Part shown: positions 36,826-46,631 of the stretch, one piece after another
Numbering within the stretch: the stretch's first letter is position 1
Layout of the letters: every line of letters begins with the position of its first letter
Assembly (NCBI GenBank): GCA_003008705.1
Contig: PDUO01000052.1
Span: 192,130-256,129 of the forward strand
Reading direction: 5' to 3'
DNA from: Pezicula radicicola
Lineage: Eukaryota; Ascomycota; Leotiomycetes; Helotiales; Dermateaceae
DNA length: 64,000 nucleotides
Translations under genes and position numbers: made by a program
Notes under the pieces: model-generated
Database searches by the model: none
Seen by the model: the letters and a program-made list of their open reading frames with translations, nothing else
Told to the model about the DNA's origin: nothing

Positions 36826-37398
36826 ATGGAAGCCGCGGCCTCAGCTGGTGCTGTGGCAGCGTTGTGCGGCGATATTATACACGCCATCCAAAGCTTGCAC
36901 ACGTGCCTTGCAGACGGTAAGGACGTTGCAAAGGACCTGGAAGACTTGAAAGTGGAAACAGAGAAGTTGACTGTATATATTTATCGTATAGATTCCACGT
37001 TGAGCGGAGTGGAAAGTGAGTGTTGGCGATGCGCAGTCATTAGAGCAATACAAACGAGCATCGAGCTTTGCGATAGAACGAAAAGATCTTTGTCCGTCTC
37101 GGCGAACCTTTTGAAGAGCAGAAGAGATTTCGCTGGACAAGCCTCGATGGATCAATCGAAAGTCACCAGAAACTGTCTGGGCCAGTTGAAGTCCCAATCT
37201 TACACGGTCTGCTCCACGCATCAACACAATGAACCATCGAAGTGGCATGAGGTACCTTTTATCGACACTCGTCGTAACAACAAAAGATGGCGCTTAAGAC
37301 TCACTTGGCCATTCGAATCGAGCGGAACTCCCAATTCGCTCACTCCTTTTCTTGGAAGGAAGATCCAACTGAAGAGAACACGCTTCTATCTGCACTAG
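36826..37398 (+). CDS. protein with fungal STAND/NLR-type N-terminal helical domain (5' part)
   Basis: The ATG at 36826 starts MEAAASAGAVAALCGDIIHA, followed by helices with the pattern of the fungal N-terminal domain seen in front of NACHT/STAND proteins (SLHTCLADGKDVAKDLEDLK, then EKLTVYIYRIDSTL). In other fungi this domain is an oligomerising or signalling part ahead of an NTPase. No NTPase follows here. After about 37250 coding character weakens and a splice to a downstream exon is likely, so 37398 is only the end of the frame. It may be the first exon of the membrane protein that follows. Domain assignment is from pattern only. Confidence 0.5.
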   Translation: MEAAASAGAVAALCGDIIHAIQSLHTCLADGKDVAKDLEDLKVETEKLTVYIYRIDSTLSGVESECWRCAVIRAIQTSIELCDRTKRSLSVSANLLKSRRDFAGQASMDQSKVTRNCLGQLKSQSYTVCSTHQHNEPSKWHEVPFIDTRRNNKRWRLRLTWPFESSGTPNSLTPFLGRKIQLKRTRFYLH

Positions 37399-37559
37399 GA
37401 AAGTATACCCTGAAGAGACGATCCACGGAAACACCCCCCACAACAAACTGGAATGCAAAAGAGAACTTGGGAATAGCATGGCAAGTCTTTCAATGAGAAC
37501 CACCCTCTATAAACTTTAAAAACTGTATTAACGGAAGGCTGCAAATAGTAAAGCGAGAA

Positions 37560-38631
37560 CCTTTCTAGTCGATCAGCATAGCGATTTGCCCCTTCATATA
37601 TGTACAACATTGGTCCGCGAAGAGCCACCGCCGATCTGGAATACCGCGTTCTCCGAAGAGAACGGAGAGAAGAGATGGGAAACATCGCATATTTCTGCAG
37701 ACATGAAAGAGACAATGAAAGGGGAAGAAGTGTCGATTCACACTAAATCACCAGTTCCTCGTGTATCACGAAAGTGGTTCCACATCAATCTCGATACCAC
37801 TGAGTATCGGGGAACCAGAGTGCGGTTCGACCAAATGTGGATGAGTCGGACTGGGCAATATACCGCAAAGATTGCAGCAGGATGTACGCTGTGTGCGGGT
37901 GCCCTTATTATGAGCCAGTATTATGCCTCGCACTCAGGGGTATTACAGTAGACGCTCGGATTGTCTCGTACCATATCGATGATTGGATGGTATTGAATAC
38001 GCTGTGCACACCAACTTGGATTGTCGATGGTATTGAAGTGACTTTGAATGGTTTGGTAGGTGTAAACGAACATTGCCCATTCAATATGACCAGAGTTGTA
38101 TTTGACGCGGTAGAGGTAAGAAATTGCCTGTCGTCATCTTTTCTGTACAAGACTAACAGTACATCCGAGCAGACTGGGCCGTGCTCGCCTCGCAAGCAAC
38201 TTCCTAGCTTCTTCCGAGAGCCTTCTTCTACAGTCTTCTTCAACGCCGCCATGGTGCTCTGGATTTCGTCAATTGCTTTCTATTTGCTCCATCGCGACGA
38301 TCGAAAACAGAATGTCTTTGTTCTTGCCGGGAATATTCTGGGTACTCTTGTAGGACTTGGCCTGTCGTGGATGCGAGGAGATCTTCACTACCTCATGGTA
38401 TATCTACCATGGACATTCGTCTTCTCCCTGATCGGCAGTGCAGTCCTTCATCAAATAGGACGGATATCGCAACCATCCTCTGGAAAAGATCTAGAAGGAG
38501 GCAGGGTCGGCCGATCCGCTCAGCCGCCTTGCGATACATATCACCGTCTCTGTGTCGAGCATCCAGAATTGTCGAACGAAGGAGTGGGAAAACACGACGT
38601 GAATGATCTGGATCAGAGCAAAAATGTGTGA
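37560..38631 (+). CDS. three-pass membrane protein with an apparent frameshift or missed intron
   Basis: Two overlapping plus-strand frames form one product. The first (to about 37835) reads PPPIWNTAFSEENGEKRW and WFHINLDTTEYRGTRVRF. The second, from about 37837, reads DESDWAIYRKDCSRMYAVCG, then CTPTWIVDGIEVTLNGLVG. It then has three hydrophobic segments: FFNAAMVLWISSIAFYLL, VFVLAGNILGTLVGLGLSW and LMVYLPWTFVFSLIGSAVL, followed by a basic/polar tail ending at a TGA (38631). The frame change near 37830-37840 leaves no room for an intron, so a small indel (real or a sequence error) is likely, or the true junction is elsewhere. Family unknown. It could be joined to the N-domain segment upstream. 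Confidence 0.5.
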
Positions 38632-39048
38632 TGGACTTCCCACCACGTGTCCCCACGAACTGCAATTAGTCTGTAAAAGGGGTTGTCACCACAATATCCG
38701 GAAAATCGCGTGAACCTTGAGCATTGAACAAGACTGTTGCCAAGAAATACGTTTTTGAAACAGTGTCTGCTGAATTGCTCAGCCATAAGTAAGGGAAAGT
38801 CATGCTTTTGTTTGGAGGCGCGTGGTGACACCAAGCGGGAAACACCCCTGTGCAAGCTGATGTTAATGGGATGCAGGATCACTGTTCATGAATCTAACCT
38901 TATCATTATTATCTGCCTACCTAGGATTTTGATTACAGCACGTGATTTGTGACAGATGTGAAAGGTCAAATCACGCCAATTTCGGCTCTCTGTGTACATT
39001 AATCAGAGGACTTTGGATACGCGACGATTGATATAATTTAAGAGCGTC
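38632..39048. other. intergenic downstream of membrane protein
   Basis: No coding frame or repeat of note. Confidence 0.35.
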
Positions 39049-39339
39049 TTAACACCTATGTATCGCCAAAGAGGTGATTGTAGTAGTGCTTAGCTCCTGC
39101 TGCTGCCCAGCATAGGCGAGGTAGTTTATATGAGAATAAGCTGCGTTGGAGAGGGTTATAATAGTGTTCAGCTCGCCTACTTTCTCAGTATAATGTGGAT
39201 TGGCCGCCCAGGAAGGGGTCATGGCAGCGCTCAGCTCGCCTTTTTGGTATGATGTGAATCTGGCTGTAGTAGAGAGAAACGAAGCATATACAGCTTGATC
39301 CCTGACGACGTGGGTGAGAAGGAAGAGTAGATACGTCAT
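39049..39339 (-). repeat. imperfect tandem repeat, about 75 bp unit, coding-like
   Basis: The minus strand reads as three related units of about 25 residues, each containing GEL-type starts and a small-residue stretch (GELSAAMTPSWAANPHYTEK, then GELNTIITLSNAAYSHI, then ELSTTTITSLAIH). At DNA level the units share GCTCAGCTCGCC. It could be the tail of a repeat-containing protein whose remaining exons lie upstream on the minus strand, or a non-coding minisatellite. Confidence 0.45.
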
Positions 39340-39527
39340 AGCTTAGCTCAGTGCCTCTCAGAGCATAGCGGCAGCAAGGGAGTGCTTTATAGTATGCTGT
39401 GCGTACAGTACCGAGCCATCATTAATCAGAGTATGTTCATGCATTATAGTTGACTCCAAACATCCGATCCAGCTAGTCTGATGCAGATTTAAGGTGAGAT
39501 GGAGTTGGGGATTCTACCAAAGCTCAG

Positions 39528-39719
39528 CCTGCCTTCTTAGGCCTGGCAGTAATCTTGTGAAGGAAGGAATTGCAGCAGGGTCTCAGACAGTCTTGTTGAT
39601 CTGCATAAGGTAAGCAATACCGCATCAAATGACACCCCTTGCAAATATGGTTGCCACAGCCCTCAGCTGCTACTTTAACATCTAGACTAGGATCGCCGGC
39701 CAAAGGCTTTAAAGTTGCT
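39528..39719 (-). CDS. Cys-rich exon, probably part of a broken or unannotated gene
   Basis: A frame without its own ATG follows a good acceptor (TTTCCTACAG) and ends with TGA. It contains GCGNHICKGCHLMRYC, then QQDCLRPCC, a spacing that would suit a small zinc-binding domain. Upstream on the minus strand further coding-like pieces occur (WDEVVNFPVWTVVFDES near 39.9 kb) and an intron with GTAAGT, CTAAC and CTCAG at about 40.1 kb. A multi-exon gene from about 40.4 to 39.5 kb is possible, but some joins give stops. Confidence 0.35.
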
Positions 39720-41178
39720 GTAGGAAATTTAGTAATTTATGCAAGAGGCATCCAAGGCAGAATCCTGACCTTAATAATAAGATAGAATTCAGAAAGGAAA
39801 GTGGAACTCGATAGCATGGAGATGTACCTCGCCGCTGCATGATACGAACATGGTAGACTCATCAAAAACAACGGTCCATACTGGAAAATTGACGACTTCA
39901 TCCCATCTAGGCGCTCGTCTAGTTGAAGGACTATTTACACTACGGCGGAGGCAGGCCTATCCATGGGAATGTGACGCGTACAAGATTCTAGCATGATAGA
40001 GCTGTTGGTGCCATGGCTATTCCATCACGACGGAGTGAGCAGCGAGGATGAGCAGAGGTGTCCTGGCCTGAGCAAGCATAGCCAATCAATGGTTAGACTT
40101 AGACAAGCAGTACTTACTGGTAAATGAGAAAAAGGGTAAATCTTAGGAGTGAATCTTTGGCAAGTTCAACGGCAAGACGCGGCTTGCAATACATACGTCC
40201 GGTCTAAAGTCGAATAGCCTTCTTCCGAAGATAGACAGTAAGCAGCTCGACCTCTTTGCGAGCCGAGAAACTAATTGAGCGTCTTCAACTAGTGATCTAC
40301 GGTTGCTGATGGTCAGGTGTGGAGGCTGTAGACATCGGAAGGAAGAACGGGACGGGGTAAGGGAGGGAAGAAGAAGACGTAGAGGTTCCTTATCTACTAG
40401 CAACATATTGGATCAAGAACAACTGCGCGGTTAACCATACAAATCAGCTATTTTGCTTCATAGATATCATAGTATAATATAAATTTCTCTAAAATTTACA
40501 GTAAATAAATGCTCCTAGTCCTCGCCTCGTGTATATATTCACCTCCTTTCCTAAACACCCGATCGCCTTAAAAGCATTCTCATCTTCAACTAGCTTAAAG
40601 TTTTACTAAACTTGACCTTTCTAAGGATCATACTAACGTTCATTACTAGGCATGTCATCTAACGATACTCCTAGGATCGATTACGATAGTCCTAATGCGG
40701 ATTCCATTCTTTCCAGAAGCCTCTCTCAATGGCAGGCTACTCTTCGCCTTGCAACATCGATTCCAGGGTTCCTAGAGAGTAGCTTTAAACTTTAAACAAC
40801 TCCTTTCTCGGATCCCCTCATTTCCGGACGATATCCCAAGTAGCTCTACCTTCGTCGAGGGATATTCTTCCTGGAAATCTTCTAATACCCTATGTCCTCT
40901 AGTAGACAAGACAGAGAAAACACGTAGATTCAACCTCAGACGTTTATATCCTACGACGTATATGATATCTACTTCGAACAACTTACAAGTTTCGGAGGGA
41001 AAACCTAATAATGGAATTACTCTACTTATCCTAGGCTGGGTATACATTTTGAGTGCGAGCCTCGCAGAAAGACAGCATCTTTCTTTACGGTATGCGCCGC
41101 TTGACGGTCCTTCTAGATCGGTGGATATCAACCTCGACTACGCTTCGCCGCAAGAACTTACATGGTGGAAGGCAATTG
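39720..41178. other. intergenic with possible exon fragments
   Basis: Apart from the exon-like pieces mentioned for the Cys-rich exon, no gene is supported. Frames at 40772-41228 on both strands overlap and carry no domain. Confidence 0.35.
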
Positions 41179-41260
41179 CAGTCGCTTGCAAAATCGGTTT
41201 CACCCCTTTTCGCTTAAAAAGATTCTGAGCATAGACCACAGTAGCTACTTTTGGCGCTGG
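41179..41260 (+). repeat. transposon-end-like repeat, copy C
   Basis: Same orientation as copy A, starting CAGTCGCTTGCAAAATCGG and ending in a TTTTGGCGCTGG core. It is more diverged, and TA before the CAGT start has become TG. No inverted partner was found nearby. Confidence 0.55.
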
Positions 41261-42365
41261 CACCGTACATGTTTGTCATCCCATGTAGTCTATAATGCTG
41301 TATTGTACTATACTGTAAGATGAGTAATCACTCTTTATTTTCAACGTCACATTTAGTTTTAACTTTGGTACATATCATAGCGTTGCGGCATAAATAGGAG
41401 TGAAGTAGATGAAGGCGCATTGTACTGGGCTTGTAGAGGGCAGCACGCGACTGGATCCAGTTGTGCTCAGCTGTCGTTAGTATTGTGTACAAGGTGGAGA
41501 TTTAGAGGCCGGAATGTATACCGGGTAGGCCTTCCATATACAGCAACGCGTGAAAAGGTGGTTAAAAATCCAGGGTATGTATGCAAGGGATTTGAGAATA
41601 CAATTAAGGGCGTGGATAGCCTGCTTTAAGCAGCTGCACAAGAAGTGCGTACTTGCCACTAGTACTTGAATATCATGATCAGAAGTTAGGCTCAAACTGG
41701 TGACGCGTATAGTAGTAACTAGGAAGCGTGTGCGATAGAGGCGTCCCATAAATATAAAAGTGTAGAGGGAAAGACTTTTGGGACGATTGAATATTTCTAT
41801 GATAATAGCTGGTTTTAGGCTATATGTATTTGCAATGATAATTAATTACGTTTCAGACTTGGAAAACGAGTTGCTTGCTCGACTTTTGGGTTGATTCTGA
41901 GGCTCAGTTTTATGCCAAGAGGAACGCACGAGCCTCTGGATCGTGCCTGTGTCGACAGAAGCGCTTCTTTGAAGGTGATAGTCGACTTCCTAAGATGGCA
42001 CAAACCTGGCAGAGTCGCAACATGCGGAGATAAGTAAGATGATCCTTAGTAAGTCGCTCACTACTGCGTAGATGGCTGAAGTTGCTGGCTGCAGTGCCCA
42101 TTCCGTCCGAGCAATCCGCTCAAACCTGAGTTACTTTGGCACCACCAAAGCCCCCTCGAATGGTGTCGGAAGGACCCGAAGCATCACACCTCTAATGCTG
42201 GACGCTCTTTGGGCCCCATCTCACCCAGCCTGAGCACGACCAGATTATTTGCGTCTCTGATACATGGTTTGTAAAAAGAAGTCCCAACTGTGGGCCTCCG
42301 CTACTCCGCGATCGACAACCGTACCGTTTTGTGGGATGGAGGAGTGGTCAGCGTGGTCCTTCTAG
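41261..42365. other. intergenic, nothing recognised
   Basis: Short overlapping frames only. The 3' end (after about 42300) should hold an upstream exon or promoter of the Zn2Cys6 gene, because an acceptor-like CCTTCTAG lies at about 42358-42365. Confidence 0.35.
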
Positions 42366-42903
42366 GCTACCTATTGTCAATATGGGCAGTCAGCAGAATC
42401 CCTCGTATCTGGCCCCGGAAGTTTGAGTGGCGCTGCCCAGGCGGCTCGTAAACTCGAAATTAACTCAGCCTCAGCTTCGACAGATGATAAAGTTTACAGT
42501 ACGCTGGCCCTCTCAAAATGTACAGTCGATCGTCACCTCCGGGGTACATGGACGTCGAGGCGTCATTCAATAAGAAACGCTTGCCGAACCTGTCGCATGA
42601 AGAAGAGAAAGGTTAGTTGCCATGCTGCAGCATTCCAGCTTAGCTCGACGAGTGGCGGCAGTAAAATAGCGTGACGGCGAGATACCACGATGCCACCACT
42701 GCGTCTTGCCTACGACCGACTGCCAGTACAATGCCTTGCCGGGACAGACCTTGGGAGAGGCCCGCAGGGCAATGGTTGATCGGCAAGAGAATGACAAAAG
42801 GCCTGTGCTTGAGGTGTTATGGTACCTGCGGACCCAGTTGTGTGACAGAGCCGAGGAATTCCACCGCTTCATACGATTTGATGGATTTAGTAGTTTAATT
42901 TGA
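42366..42903 (+). CDS. truncated Zn2Cys6 DNA-binding protein with a substituted cysteine
   Basis: Exon 1 runs to 42611, then a 58-nt intron (42612-42669, GTTAGT donor, AAATAG acceptor), then exon 2 from 42670 to the TGA at 42903. The joined product has the Zn2Cys6 spacing CRTCRMKKRK, then DGEIPRC, HHC and PTTDC, but the position of the third cysteine is read as Arg (CGT at 42670-42672). About 60 residues follow, and no fungal transcription-factor regulatory domain is present. No ATG is visible at the head, so a 5' exon is missing from this model. It is a regulator fragment or decaying gene; loss of a zinc ligand would be expected to impair DNA binding. Confidence 0.55.
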
Positions 42904-43003
42904 GTTATGATGGCCTTGTGTAGGTATGTCACAGCCAAATCACCACGGTTTGTTATTGTCATAAGTGCGTATTAAGTACCTACGCGCTAGTAGTCCACTA
43001 TCA

Positions 43004-46000
43004 TTAAGACATGACTGCTTGTGCTTGCATCCGCTCGTAATCTTCAAGCAAGTCAGCAACGACGATGTGCCGATTTCCTCTTGCCAGGTTAATTGCGTCC
43101 TTAAATCCATGCCGCCCAAAAGGATCTCCTATGGCGCCAGCGTTAAGAAGCATCTGCACCATGTCAAGACGCCCATGCTCTGCCGCTCCGTCAATAGCTG
43201 TACGTCCGTCGTTGAGGGCTGGAGGAGCATTAACATCTGCCTTTCGCTCTATCAGCAGTAGCGCGATATTGATGTGTCCTCGGATTGCAGCGGCTTGAAG
43301 AGCTGTGACACCGCCGTCCCCGGCTGCCGGCGCGTTTACCTCTGCGCCTCTGCTGAGCAGTAGCTCAATCATCGTCAAGTTTACGTCCTCAGAAGAAGCC
43401 GCCGCCTGTAGGACAGTTCGGCCTCCATCCGTTGCAGCGCTGGCGTTTATTTGCGCTCCGTGATCCAGAAGGATGTTGACCGCGTCAAGCTGGTTCATCT
43501 CCGCTGCTAACTGAAGCGGAGTTCTGAGAGAATAGTTGGTTGACCAAGTACCCCACTTGTGTTCAAGTTGAGCACTAGCTTGGACAACTCGCCGGAGTAG
43601 ATTGGCCTCTTTCCGTTCAATGAGATCGTGCAGAAGTGGGCTTGGTGCGCCGTCTTCCCGGTTTACTTCCGCTCCTTCGTCAAGGAGATATGTTACTACC
43701 TTCTCAATCTTAGTGTCGTATATCTCTTCCCCCAAATATTCACTTGGCTCATCCTCGTAGTATTCATCCCATGGTCGCACTGCCGCTTCTAGTGTAGTTA
43801 CTCCTTGGATAGCAGCAGGTTTAGCGTTTAGCGTAGCTCTAAGACCACGGACAAATTTTACCATGGCCATCTGGCCAGACATGGCAGCCCCTTGCATGAC
43901 GGTGAATCCTCTCAATGAATAAGCCGGCTTATCCAGAGCCGCCCCACGGTCGACTAAAAGCTTCACCAGCTCAATGTTACCACTGTATGCCGCAACTTGA
44001 AGAGCCGTTGCACGGTCGCCAAACTCATCCAAAGGGGCCCCAAGCTCTAGAAGAAGTGGTACCGTCTGTGGACTGGCAAACTGGATGGCAAACTCTAGGC
44101 ACGCAGGACCATATTTATCTAGGTCAAACCCGGCTTCAACAAGGAGTCTCAAAAGACGAGCATCGTAATCAATAACCAGAATAGACGGCAACAAGTTCTC
44201 AGTGTTGACGTTCGCTTTGTATTGGAGGAGAAGTCTGGCATGCGTATACCGCTTCTTCGAGAAATGGGAGCCCAGCACTTGAGACAGAGGGCTTATGTCA
44301 CGATGGGCATCTGACCTGTTACGGCAGAGGAGTAACCCGTTAGGATCTATACCGTATTCGAGAAGACTCACGACTGCCTTTGTCGCGTCAGTCTTTAGAG
44401 CGCGCACTAAAGCTGTCTCAAGTTGGAATTCGATATTGTCAACGCCTTGCTGATGACGAGATATGATATCAGCGAGATGCCTTGGTCCCGCTTCAGCCGC
44501 AGATATAATCTCGTGGACTCCAAACTGCGCCTCTAAGTGCGGCTCGCTTCTCAGAAGGATGCTGTGGATAGCTGGAGCTTCTCTTGCCGCATAGGCCAGC
44601 AGTGGTATGCCATCCACCTGCACACCTGCAGCTTTAGCGCCGTGATCGATGAGACACTTAACGATGCCGATATTCCCATCTAAGACTGCAGTGGCAAGTG
44701 GCCAGTGACCCCGCCAGGTATTGGCGGAATTGCAGCGATTCATGTCTGCACCAGCCCTTGCTAGGAGTTCGACCATGGCAAAACTCTTCCCATTGACTGC
44801 TTCCCAAAGCGGTGTCGTTTTCTCACATATATTGACTTCCGCTCCAGCTTGGATTAGCTTCTCGGCAACCTTGACGTGTGATGTACTGGCGATATGGCGG
44901 AGAAGTCGACCACCCGATGCTCCTTTCAGCAGATTGGGATTGAGAGCGGGCACAACGAGGTCGAGAAGTTCGGCGTTATCGAATTGCATCACTAGTTCTG
45001 CCGCATGGTTGAACGTTGCTCCAGCCGAGTGCATTTGTCTCAACAGGTTGATATTCTTCAGTCTTAAGGCAGCTTCAACCAGTCTCAATCCAAAAGCCTG
45101 TGTCGTAGGCGTCTCTAGCCGTAGAAAGGATTTTAGCGCGTCCATGTAAGAAAATTCAGTCATAGACACCAACAATTTCTCGGTTTGCTCATTGGACAGA
45201 AGATTATTCGAGGATAGATATGCGGCGATGTAGAGCATTGGTTGTAATGGTAGTCCCCGTTCGGAATCGAGCCACGCGCCAATTTGTCGAGACAAGTCTT
45301 CCCGCTCTGGCAACAACTCTTGAACCCTTGCTGGGAAGTTGTGTTTGATCAGCACGCTTGACGAAGTGGACGAAATATTTAGGGGATCGCCCTCTTGGTC
45401 GTTAGAGGCAGCGTCAGTCAATACCCCGTTTTCTGGCCGTCGGGCTGTAGAGGACATCCCAACTCCGGAAGGAATATTCGGGCTTGTGGTCTGCTTGAAG
45501 TAAAGAAGAGGATCGGACGGCGCTTGTACCAAAACTATTGTCAGTAGCTTTCCCTCCACGGTGATCGTTCAGCAACGTACATATTAGGTCTATGAGCCGA
45601 AACCAGGGCAGATTGGCAACCAAATTCAAACGCGTCCATCTCGCAAGATCGCTCTCACCAAGATCTCCCAAACCCATTGGAGAAAGTCCGTAAAGAATTT
45701 CGACTTCCGTGATGTGGTGTCCCTCGGTGACGAAGCCTTGTTGGCAACTGACAGAAGATAATCGACGGGCAATAGGCAACGGAGACAGGGCCACCGAGTC
45801 CCCTGCATATTGCATGTCAAAATACTCGTCGAGGTTGATGGAAAAGCCATCATCGGGCATGGTGGGATCTGAACGACATCATTAGCGAATAAAATTGAAT
45901 AGCGTCAGCATTTCCACATCTTGTACATACTGTATTCTGGCCAAAGATTATTTGCGCCCGTGAATATGAATGGTGAACCAACAATAGAAATCCCAGGGAC

Positions 46001-46631
46001 TCCTGTCAACCCTGGCTGACGGACGCTTTGTTCAGTGCCAGTCGTTTCCTCAATGCTCTTTTCATGCAGTTCTTGTGTCGCTGGGATGGATGAGGGTACC
46101 AAATCCCATTGAGTAGAGCGTGGCGTGGCGATGCGAATCCTGTCGAGGGCGACTTATGAGATGCGTTACATTGTGACATCTTTGAAGGTTTAGAGTGCAT
46201 TACAGACCTGTAGACTCATCCACCGTTTCAAATTCGGGGTCGACTCTAGATGAATATCGACTCATTGCTGTCTTCACCCTTTTTGGCTCAACTTGTTTCT
46301 CCTCAATGAAGACGTCGCTTTCTTTGCCCTCTCGTGCGCGCTTCTTGATAGTGGGAATGATTCTTCCCACCCATTCTTCAGCTGTAATGTTCTTGCAGCG
46401 AGGGAATCGATCTTTGAACTGTTTCAGACTGCGCAGCCAGTCGATCAGCAACTTCCTCATCCGCTCTCCGTCCGAACCCTCAAAGATACCCACTTACCTT
46501 ACATGCAAACCATACTTGTTTCGCAGATATGCAATGGTGTCTGCCGCAGTGTTGTTTTGCTCCACATAGAACTTTGTGATTTCCGCCTTGTATGGTTCCC
46601 AGTCAATAGCAGCGCTACGTTGAGTCGGCAT
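43004..46631 (-). CDS. Clr5-domain ankyrin-repeat protein, about 1115 aa, five exons
   Basis: Exons: 46631-46498, 46428-46204, 46139-45931, 45868-45530 and 45444-43004. All junctions are phase-consistent; introns 1-3 (62-69 nt) have strong GT..AG signals. The position of intron 4 (85 nt) is less sure. The N-terminus is a Clr5 domain (IDWEPYKAEITKFYVEQNN, then LHV, split by intron 1, and QFKDRFPRCKN). After a disordered linker come at least ten ankyrin-type repeats from about residue 480 to the end, clearest at the C-terminus (GGVTALQAAAIRGHINIALL and DGRTAIDGAAEHGRLDMVQM). Clr5-ankyrin proteins are abundant in ascomycetes; the Clr5 part is linked to regulation, the ankyrins to protein binding. 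No disabling change is seen. It lies convergent to the Zn2Cys6 fragment with about 100 bp between. Confidence 0.88.

Noticed and set aside
43915..45149. Plus-strand frames opposite the ankyrin array
   Set aside because: They are shadows of GC-rich ankyrin codons; the minus-strand reading is clearly the real one.
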